DNA of 15,040 nucleotides from O2-02-FULL-42-9 sp038043025 (GTDB lineage: Bacteria > Pseudomonadota > Gammaproteobacteria > UBA12402): positions 1-15,040 of the forward strand of contig JBBTCW010000026.1 in the NCBI GenBank assembly GCA_038043025.1, given 5' to 3'. The notes beneath the pieces were generated by a model. That model saw nothing but the letters and a program-made list of their open reading frames with translations, did not search any database and was not told the DNA's origin. The translations under genes and the position numbers were made by a program. Numbering within the stretch: the stretch's first letter is position 1; each line of letters begins with the position of its first letter. This document shows, piece by piece, positions 6,725 through 12,927 of the stretch.

Positions 6725-6758
6725 CGTGTTGCGTCCTCTCCGCTTCGACCGACCTGTT
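6725..6758. repeat. Dispersed intergenic repeat, copy 2
   Basis: This copy shares TTGCGTCCTCT and GACCG-CCTGT with 2251-2284 (27 of 34 positions by eye). It occupies the 99-base gap between the convergent isomerase and glmS genes. Next to it, CACGC AATC GCGTG (near 6765-6778) can form a small hairpin, but no T-run follows on either strand, so I do not call a terminator. Confidence 0.45.
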
Positions 6759-6795
6759 CTCGCCACGCAATCGCGTGAAATGTTCTTCTTAATCG

Positions 6796-8625
6796 TTACT
6801 CCACCGTCACCGACTTCGCTAAATTCCGCGGATGATCGACGTCGGTACCTTTGATTAAGGCGACGTAGTACGATAAAAGCTGTAGCGGCACAGTATAAAC
6901 GATCGGCGCAATTAAGTTATCCACTTTGGGCATTTCAATTGTAATAATATCATCGCCATTTTTAATGCCGGATTGTGTGTCGGCAAACACGATCAACTGG
7001 CCGCCACGCGCACGCACTTCTTGTAAATTGGATTTTAACTTTTCCAGTAAATCATTGCTCGGCGCCACTGCAATCACCGGCATGTTTTTATCCACTAATG
7101 CTAACGGCCCATGTTTTAGTTCGCCCGCCGGATAACCTTCTGCATGAATATATGAAATTTCTTTTAATTTTAATGCGCCTTCGAGCGCAACGGGGTATTG
7201 CAAGCCGCGACCTAAAAATAAGGCATGTTGTTTGTTGGCAAATAAATCGGCTAATGTTCGAATGCGCTCGGATAACTTTAAAACTTCATCGATCGCGTCA
7301 GGCAACTCACGTAACAATTGAATAAGTTTTTCGCGCTGTGCTTTGTCGATGTTTGATCGCGCCAATGTGACCGCTAACAATAATAAACCTAATAATTGCG
7401 TGGTAAATGCTTTTGTCGATGCCACACCCATTTCAACACCGGCACGCGTGATAAATGCAAAATCGGATTCGCGCACCAACGAACTCGCCGGCACATTACA
7501 GATCGTCAGTGTCCCTAAATAATTCATTTCTTTTGCCAAGCGCAATGCCGCTAATGTATCGGCGGTTTCTCCCGACTGAGAAATCGTCACAAACAATGTA
7601 TGGGGCTCGACGATGACATGACGATAACGAAATTCACTCGCAATCTCCACTTGACAAGGAATATGCGCTAATTCTTCTATCCAATAGCGTGCAATCATCG
7701 CCGCATGGTGGCTTGTTCCACACGCCACAATCGTCAGATGACGGGTTTTCTCCAAACATGCTTTTGATTCAACGCCAAATGCATCGGGTGAAACATCATT
7801 TTCATTCAATGAACAACCCAACGTTGTGCGCAAGGCTTCGGGCTGCTCAAAAATTTCTTTTAACATAAAATGACGATACTCGCCCAAACTCGCTGAATCA
7901 TAGGTTAATTCAGAGATATGAATATCGCGCGTTACTTCTTTGCCTTGTCTATTAAAAATCGTAATTTTATTGCGTCGAACATCAGCAATATCGCCATCTT
8001 CTAAAAAAATAAATTTTTGTGTCACGCCGACCAGTGCAATCGGATCAGAGGCCAAAAAATTTTCTTCAATGCCAATGCCGATGACGAGAGGACTGCCGCA
8101 GCGCAGCGCGATTAATCGATGGGGATCTTTGACATTCAGAATACCTAATGCAAATGCGCCTTTTAATTGTCCGGCAACGTTTTTTGCCGCTTTTAAAAAA
8201 TCATTTGTTTTTTGAAATTCACAATGCATTAAATGTGCGATGGTTTCTGTATCGGTTTCTGACTGAAATATATAACCGGATTGAAGCAATTGATCGCGCA
8301 ACATTTCAAAATTTTCGACAATACCATTATGCACGACGGCAATATCATCGCCCGACTGATGAGGATGTGCGTTACGTTCATGCGGAATGCCATGCGTTGC
8401 CCAACGTGTGTGCGAAATACCGAGCGTACCCGTGATGGGATTCTTTTCAAACGACTCAATTAATTTCGCCACCCTCCCTTGCGTGCGCAAGCGACATAAT
8501 TGCCCCGAGTGATTAATCATTGAGATCCCCGCCGAATCATATCCGCGGTATTCTAAACGCTTGAGCCCTTCTAATAATAATTTGCCTACATCACGCTGTG
8601 AAATTGCACCCACGATGCCGCACAT
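6796..8625 (-). CDS. glmS: Glutamine-fructose-6-phosphate aminotransferase (isomerizing)
   Basis: 609 residues, the standard length. It makes glucosamine-6-phosphate from fructose-6-phosphate and glutamine, the first committed step toward UDP-GlcNAc. The N-terminal class II glutaminase domain starts with MCGIVG, so Cys2 becomes the nucleophile after Met removal; RWATHG (74-79) and HNG (99-101) are in place. Two SIS sugar-isomerase domains follow: CGTSHHA (302-308), SQSGETADT (349-357), VASTKAFTTQ (401-410), then EGALKLKEISYIHAE (482-496), GELKHGP (501-507) and the C-terminal NLAKSVTVE with the catalytic Lys604. The start is fixed by AGGAG (8632-8636 on the complement) 6 bases upstream. It is transcribed after glmU, 132 bases apart with two palindromic repeats between them. 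There is no glmS ribozyme-like leader, as expected in a proteobacterium. Confidence 0.97.
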   Translation of the reverse strand: MCGIVGAISQRDVGKLLLEGLKRLEYRGYDSAGISMINHSGQLCRLRTQGRVAKLIESFEKNPITGTLGISHTRWATHGIPHERNAHPHQSGDDIAVVHNGIVENFEMLRDQLLQSGYIFQSETDTETIAHLMHCEFQKTNDFLKAAKNVAGQLKGAFALGILNVKDPHRLIALRCGSPLVIGIGIEENFLASDPIALVGVTQKFIFLEDGDIADVRRNKITIFNRQGKEVTRDIHISELTYDSASLGEYRHFMLKEIFEQPEALRTTLGCSLNENDVSPDAFGVESKACLEKTRHLTIVACGTSHHAAMIARYWIEELAHIPCQVEIASEFRYRHVIVEPHTLFVTISQSGETADTLAALRLAKEMNYLGTLTICNVPASSLVRESDFAFITRAGVEMGVASTKAFTTQLLGLLLLAVTLARSNIDKAQREKLIQLLRELPDAIDEVLKLSERIRTLADLFANKQHALFLGRGLQYPVALEGALKLKEISYIHAEGYPAGELKHGPLALVDKNMPVIAVAPSNDLLEKLKSNLQEVRARGGQLIVFADTQSGIKNGDDIITIEMPKVDNLIAPIVYTVPLQLLSYYVALIKGTDVDHPRNLAKSVTVE

Positions 8626-8650
8626 AGTTTTCTCCTGGTTAATTTTTCTC

Positions 8651-8682
8651 TGTCATCCCGCGGCGAAGACCGCGGGATCCAG
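8651..8682. repeat. Palindromic intergenic repeat, CCCGCGG type
   Basis: TGTCATCCCGCGG (from 8651), then CGAAGA, then CCGCGGGATCCAG to 8682. CCCGCGG (8657-8663) pairs perfectly with CCGCGGG (8670-8676) around a six-base loop. This is the form of the CTGGATCCCGCG...GGGATGACA repeats scattered in many intracellular and other proteobacteria. Confidence 0.65.
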
Positions 8683-8701
8683 AAAAATTTATGACGAAAG
8701 T

Positions 8702-8732
8702 CTGGATGTCGCGACTTGATCGCGGGATCCAG
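8702..8732. repeat. Palindromic intergenic repeat, second copy with a different core
   Basis: CTGGATGTCGCGA (8702-8714) pairs with TCGCGGGATCCAG (8720-8732) around CTTGA, with one mismatch and one G-T pair. It is the same family as 8651-8682, with the core ATCAAGTCGCG in place of CCGCGG. The tandem pair sits in the glmU-glmS spacer of the - strand operon and could attenuate or stabilise the mRNA between them. Confidence 0.6.
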
Positions 8733-8757
8733 TGAATACTTTAGTCACAATGATGAT

Positions 8758-10128
8758 CTACCTAACTTTTTCCTTCTCTTTCTCCGGTCGCTGCCAATCC
8801 TCAATCGTCACTTGTTTCGATCGCGCGACGGTCAACTTACCCGCCGGCGCATCTTGTGTAATCGTCGAGCCTGCGCCGATCGTCGCGTTTGCGCCCACCG
8901 TCACCGGCGCAATAAATTGCGAATCCGATCCGATAAACGCATTATCGCCAATGACTGTACGATGTTTATTGACGCCATCATAATTACAGGTAATCGTGCC
9001 TGCACCAATATTAACGTCTTTGCCAATCATCGCGTCGCCAATATAACTCAAATGATTTATTTTACTTCCTGCCTGTATTTCGGCTTTTTTCAGCTCGACA
9101 AAATTACCTATTCGCACATTCTCATCCAATTGCGTGCCCGGACGAACACGTGCAAAGGGGCCAATCGTACAATGATTTGCTATCGTTGCTTCTTCAATAA
9201 TGCTGTTGGGTTTCACTTCAACGTGGTCACCCAATGTCGCATGACGTAATATCACATTTGAACCAATCAAACAATTGGCGCCCACTTTAACGACACCTTC
9301 AATGATAACATTGATATCAATTGTTGTATCGCGACCAAATTCAAATGTGCCACGTACATCAAATCGCTCGGGATCTTTTAATGCGAGTCCCGCTTGCATA
9401 TAACCCCGCGCATTTTCACGCTGCCAATAACGCTCCAAGCGCGACAACTGATCGTGGTCGTTAATACCTTGAATTTCCATCACGCTGCCGGCGTAGGTTG
9501 TTTGCACGGTAACCTGATCTTCAATTGCTGACGCAATAATATCAGTAAAATAATATTCGTTTTGTGCATTGTGCGCTTTTAGTGAAGGCAGCCACTGTTT
9601 TAAATAGCGAACGGGGACAATATAAGTCCCCGCATTCACTTCGCGAATTTTACGCTGCCGATCGGTTGCATCTCGCTCTTCAACAATGGACTGCAATTGC
9701 CCGCGCGCACCACGAATCACACGACCAAAACCGCTGGGGTATTTTACCATCGCCGTTAAACAACCCACGGCATCGTCTGCCGTACGATCGATTAATCGCT
9801 GCACGGTGCTTTCTGTTATTAAAGGTACGTCGCCACATAACACCAGCAGGTGTGAATTCTCATCGAGCTTGGGTAACACTTGGTGCACCGCATGTGCCGT
9901 GCCGAGGGGCTTCTCTTGTTTAACCCAAGTCACCGACAAATGAGAGAGCTTTTCAGGTACGACATCATCACTGTAGACGATATAAATCTTATCTTTTTCA
10001 ATCGACGCAACCGCATCCACCACATGTTCTAACAATGTTTTTCCGCCTAAATAATGCAATACTTTCGGCAAATTCGAATGCATACGTTTACCTTGTCCTG
10101 CCGCCAATATAACTATATTCAAGCTCAT
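8758..10128 (-). CDS. glmU: Bifunctional GlmU: glucosamine-1-phosphate acetyltransferase / GlcNAc-1-phosphate uridylyltransferase
   Basis: 456 residues, the usual length. It acetylates glucosamine-1-phosphate and couples the product to UTP to give UDP-GlcNAc for peptidoglycan and lipopolysaccharide. The N-terminal pyrophosphorylase domain carries LAAGQGKRM (8-16), Lys22, QEKPLGTAHA (71-80) and CGDVPL (98-103, metal-binding Asp100). From about 252 a left-handed beta-helix of hexapeptide repeats forms the acetyltransferase, with RPGTQL (329-334), KINHLSYIGDA (356-366, catalytic His359), NIGAGTITCNYDG (373-385) and FIGSDSQ (398-404). The start ATG at 10126-10128 lies one base after the stop of the HD gene and uses an AGGAG inside that gene, so the two are translationally coupled. 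The C-terminus is Lys/Glu-rich (PEKEKEKVR). Confidence 0.97.
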   Translation of the reverse strand: MSLNIVILAAGQGKRMHSNLPKVLHYLGGKTLLEHVVDAVASIEKDKIYIVYSDDVVPEKLSHLSVTWVKQEKPLGTAHAVHQVLPKLDENSHLLVLCGDVPLITESTVQRLIDRTADDAVGCLTAMVKYPSGFGRVIRGARGQLQSIVEERDATDRQRKIREVNAGTYIVPVRYLKQWLPSLKAHNAQNEYYFTDIIASAIEDQVTVQTTYAGSVMEIQGINDHDQLSRLERYWQRENARGYMQAGLALKDPERFDVRGTFEFGRDTTIDINVIIEGVVKVGANCLIGSNVILRHATLGDHVEVKPNSIIEEATIANHCTIGPFARVRPGTQLDENVRIGNFVELKKAEIQAGSKINHLSYIGDAMIGKDVNIGAGTITCNYDGVNKHRTVIGDNAFIGSDSQFIAPVTVGANATIGAGSTITQDAPAGKLTVARSKQVTIEDWQRPEKEKEKVR

Positions 10129-10129
10129 G

Positions 10130-11470
10130 TTAATCTCCTATCAATTTTTTTACTGCAAAATGATGTAAAATGTTTGTATCAATGCACACTAATGATGAAT
10201 TTTCACGCCGATCCGATAGCGCCTCTACCATGAATGAGTCGTCGTGCAAAAAGCTCACGCGACCGAATGAATCTTGAATTAAAATGGGATCCTGTTCCAT
10301 TTCATAAGACAAATGCGGCAATTGTAATAAGGTGATCTGCCAATCTTCGATGTCATGTTGTTTTTTAATTTCTTCAATTTGTTGCGAAACACTATTCACA
10401 GATTTTTCGTCAATATAAATCACTTTTGGCAATTGCCGCGCATATAATCGTTTGGCCAATGTCACACTGGTATGATTAAAATTTTGATGCGCCAAATAGC
10501 GAATAACAGTATAAATATCATAATCACATAATTGTTTATAGAGCGCATAATTTTGTTTCAAAAATGCTGTTTTTAAAGCATGTAAATCGGCTGTTTGCTT
10601 GGCCTGTGTATTGTATCTATTGACGGATTGCAAAAATATAATTAATGGATTTGCGGCCAACTCTGTAAAATGGCCGTCCTCGTTGACGGCCTGCGCCAAG
10701 TAATGCAAAAACGATTGCAGAAAAAATTCACCGCCATGCTTCTTGCCATGATGATAAACGTTGCGAACCATTAAACGACGCGCCATTAAATATTGTTCGA
10801 CAACGCCAATACCTTTTGTGGTCACGCCTAATCGCGCCACACCCTTTTGATCGATAACCGTCAAACAGTGCAAAAGCCAGCGAAAATCATATTCACCATA
10901 CGTCACGCCACAAAAATGACTATCGCGATGCAAATAATCTAATCGATCGGCATCCAATTGCGACGATACAATATCGGATAAAAGCGTTGACTCCGATTGA
11001 TGTCCAATTAAATCTTGGATGGTTTTAAGATCTTCTTGGCTCAATGGATAATCAGAATTTTTTTTATTGAATGATGATAAAAATTCCTCATTTGCATAAT
11101 CAGCAATAAACATCGGTGTCCATCGCTCGTGACGAATGCCGCCTTGATAAAACAATGTTTCAAATGCATGCGAAAACGGGCCATGACCAATATCATGCAA
11201 TAAACACGCCAGCATCACGAGCTGCTTGTTTCGCGTTGAGACGCCGAGTTTATTACAGATCTGACTGCCCACATAACAACAGCCAACCGAATGACTAAAG
11301 CGCGTATGCACGGCGCCAGGGAAAATCCAATCGGCCAAACCTAATTGACGAATATGGCGCAAACGTTGAACATTGCCACTGTCCAGAAAAGGCTTAATCC
11401 AGCCGTCTTCTAGGGTAGTAAACTGCATAGCCCCATGTACAGGGTCTTTTATGACATGAAATTGAATCAT
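10130..11470 (-). CDS. HD-domain phosphohydrolase of the COG1078/dNTPase-like family
   Basis: 446 residues. The metal-dependent HD core is clear: VHTRFSHSVG (54-63, His60), LLHDIGHGPFSHAFE (90-104, His92-Asp93) and QLDADRLDYLHRD (171-183, the last metal Asp). DPVHG (9-13) near the N-terminus is typical of the family. Relatives include dGTP triphosphohydrolases and the SAMHD1 group, which hydrolyse dNTPs; many bacterial COG1078 proteins have no proven substrate. The C-terminal half (about 230-446) is family-specific and lacks recognisable motifs. It is the first gene of the HD-glmU-glmS set, and overlap of its end with the glmU ribosome binding site ties them together. The start is preceded by a weak GCGGAAAA. 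It is divergent from the AAA ATPase gene across a 155-base gap. Confidence 0.85.
   Translation of the reverse strand: MIQFHVIKDPVHGAMQFTTLEDGWIKPFLDSGNVQRLRHIRQLGLADWIFPGAVHTRFSHSVGCCYVGSQICNKLGVSTRNKQLVMLACLLHDIGHGPFSHAFETLFYQGGIRHERWTPMFIADYANEEFLSSFNKKNSDYPLSQEDLKTIQDLIGHQSESTLLSDIVSSQLDADRLDYLHRDSHFCGVTYGEYDFRWLLHCLTVIDQKGVARLGVTTKGIGVVEQYLMARRLMVRNVYHHGKKHGGEFFLQSFLHYLAQAVNEDGHFTELAANPLIIFLQSVNRYNTQAKQTADLHALKTAFLKQNYALYKQLCDYDIYTVIRYLAHQNFNHTSVTLAKRLYARQLPKVIYIDEKSVNSVSQQIEEIKKQHDIEDWQITLLQLPHLSYEMEQDPILIQDSFGRVSFLHDDSFMVEALSDRRENSSLVCIDTNILHHFAVKKLIGD
10135..10139 (-). promoter_or_regulatory. glmU ribosome binding site inside the HD gene
   Basis: The complement reads AGGAG, 6 bases before the glmU ATG and within the last codons (Ile-Gly-Asp) of the HD phosphohydrolase. 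It fixes the glmU start and implies translational coupling. Confidence 0.8.
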
Positions 11471-11560
11471 TGTATTTTCCGCTTAATAATCTTCTAGCAA
11501 AAGCGTTTGTTTACGGACTATATCGAATAATGGGGGGAAAAGCCATAGAACTACTTATTC

Positions 11561-11622
11561 GACAATTATTCAACAAATTGCATAATTGTCTTGATTATTC
11601 TGCAGTACGGGTTATAATTGTC
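11561..11622 (+). promoter_or_regulatory. Triple operator-like 9-mer upstream of the AAA_14 gene
   Basis: GACAATTAT at 11561-11569 and its exact reverse complement ATAATTGTC at 11582-11590 form an inverted repeat. A third copy, ATAATTGTC at 11614-11622, overlaps the -10 box. A repressor binding here would block the promoter. No regulator gene is seen in the window, although the ATPase product itself or its partner could be involved (inference). Confidence 0.5.
11591..11618 (+). promoter_or_regulatory. Sigma70-type promoter of the AAA_14/DUF4143 gene
   Basis: TTGATT (11591-11596) and a consensus TATAAT (11613-11618) are 16 bases apart. The expected transcription start, 6 to 8 bases after the -10 box, falls at about 11624-11626, that is at or just before the ATG at 11626. 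No ribosome binding site is visible, so the mRNA may be leaderless. Confidence 0.55.
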
Positions 11623-11625
11623 AAT

Positions 11626-12747
11626 ATGGAGCGAGTACAGAAACAGCATATTTTAAAAGACCTGGATAAAAAAATGGTGTTTGTTGCGGGTCCTCGTCAG
11701 GCGGGCAAAACCTGGTTAGCCAAAGAAATCGCTAAGCATTTTGAACATAGCGTATACCTCAATTATGATCAAATTGAACACCGCGAAATTATAAAAAATC
11801 AAGAATGGCGAGACACAACGGATCTGATTGTGTTTGATGAACTTCACAAAATGCCAGAATGGAAAAATTACTTAAAAGGCGTTTACGATACCAAACCCGC
11901 TAACATACGTATTTTGGTGACCGGTAGTGCACGACTAGATATTTATAGTCGTGTCGGCGATTCTTTGGCTGGACGTTATTTTTTGCATCATCTCTTGCCC
12001 TTAAGTTTATCTGAACTCAACCAACTGGGCGAATCTGCATCGCTGAATCATTTATTAAAGCGCGGTGGTTTTCCCGAACCCTTTTTATTGCCGACAGATT
12101 TAGATGCAGAGCGCTGGCGCGACCAATATATCAACAGCCTGCTGAGCACCGATATTTTCGAAATAGATAATGTACGCAACATTAATGCGATACAGCTCGT
12201 CTTTAAGTTATTGCGACATTGTGTAGGCTCGCCGGTTTCCTATCAATCGCTCGCGGAAGATGTCGGCGTGGCAATCAATACGATCAAAAAATATATTGAA
12301 ATTCTGGAAGCATTGTATGTGATCTTTCGTGTCATCCCTTATTCTAAAAACATTGCACGCAGCATTCTGAAAGAACCTAAAATTTATTTTTTTGATACGG
12401 GGCTTGTTAATGGCGACGAAGGAATAAAACTGGAAAATTTAACTGCCGTCAGCCTATTAAAACACGCGCTTGCCAAGCGTGATTATCTCGCCGAACACTA
12501 TAATTTAAGCTATCTGCGCACACGAGAAAAACAAGAAGTAGACTTTGCTTTAGTTAAAGACGAGTCAATTGAAAAAATCATCGAGGTAAAATTAAGCGCG
12601 AGTGACATTAATAAATCGCTTTTTTATTTTCATAAAAAATATCATCTACCCGCCATTCAAATCGTTAAAAATCTTAAAATTGAGCGAAAAAAAGAGGGCA
12701 TTGAAATCATAAAGGCCGACGCGTTTTTAAAAGATCTCTATCTCTAA
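11626..12747 (+). CDS. AAA_14 / DUF4143 family ATPase (COG1373)
   Basis: 373 residues from the ATG at 11626. The N-terminal AAA-type ATPase has Walker A GPRQAGKT (22-29), Walker B DLIVFDELHK (66-75) and a sensor-like ILVTGSARL (96-104), followed by PLSLSEL (125-131). The DUF4143 part (about 170-325) contains a winged-helix-like segment (SYQSLAEDVGVAINTIKKYI, 205-224), YFFDTGL (254-260) and a terminal YLRTREKQEVDFAL...IIEVKLS (296-324) resembling a PD-(D/E)XK nuclease core. The family has no firmly known function and occurs in many copies in bacteria and archaea, often near mobile or toxin-antitoxin loci. The frame is open back to 11470 (TTG), but the extra 52 residues overlap the promoter and operator and do not resemble the family, so the internal ATG is preferred. 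A promoter directly upstream supports this start. Confidence 0.85.
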   Translation: MERVQKQHILKDLDKKMVFVAGPRQAGKTWLAKEIAKHFEHSVYLNYDQIEHREIIKNQEWRDTTDLIVFDELHKMPEWKNYLKGVYDTKPANIRILVTGSARLDIYSRVGDSLAGRYFLHHLLPLSLSELNQLGESASLNHLLKRGGFPEPFLLPTDLDAERWRDQYINSLLSTDIFEIDNVRNINAIQLVFKLLRHCVGSPVSYQSLAEDVGVAINTIKKYIEILEALYVIFRVIPYSKNIARSILKEPKIYFFDTGLVNGDEGIKLENLTAVSLLKHALAKRDYLAEHYNLSYLRTREKQEVDFALVKDESIEKIIEVKLSASDINKSLFYFHKKYHLPAIQIVKNLKIERKKEGIEIIKADAFLKDLYL

Positions 12748-12805
12748 TTAAAAATTAAGTTTGAATATTCTGCAGGCTCAGAGTAGAGGCAAGTTAAAAA
12801 GCTTA

Positions 12806-12860
12806 TGTCAATCGCCACCCTAATTAGTCCGCCGATTGGCGGCATAATTAGTCCACTTTT
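12806..12860. mobile_element. Possible solo end of an IS21-like element
   Basis: The spacer 12748-12927 contains no gene. Within it, TGTCAATCGCCACCC (from 12806) is followed by two direct repeats of TAATTAGTCC (12821-12830 and 12845-12854) separated by a small GCCG/CGGC hairpin. IS21-family ends begin with TGT and carry several short internal repeats, which is the basis of this call. No transposase gene or opposite end is in the window, so it would be a remnant. The rest of the spacer is AT-rich with no recognisable signal. Confidence 0.35.
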
Positions 12861-12927
12861 GATTCCCCAAAATACCTCTTTAACGACCTAAATATATCTC
12901 AATATTTTACATAAATGTTACAGTGTA

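Noticed and set aside
6760..6795. Intrinsic terminator for glmS or the isomerase gene.
   Set aside because: The CACGC/GCGTG hairpin is short and no T-run follows on either strand.
8716..9249. Long open frame on the + strand opposite glmU (177 codons).
   Set aside because: It is antisense to the well-conserved GlmU beta-helix, its translation is Arg/Asn/Cys-rich and matches no family, and it has no ribosome binding site.
11470..11625. Upstream TTG start adding 52 residues to the AAA_14 protein.
   Set aside because: The extension crosses a clear promoter and the operator-like repeats and does not resemble the family N-terminus, which begins just before the Walker A motif.
12821..12854. CRISPR-like repeat-spacer pattern from TAATTAGTCC.
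   Set aside because: There are only two copies, 10 bases long, with a 14-base gap and no cas genes.
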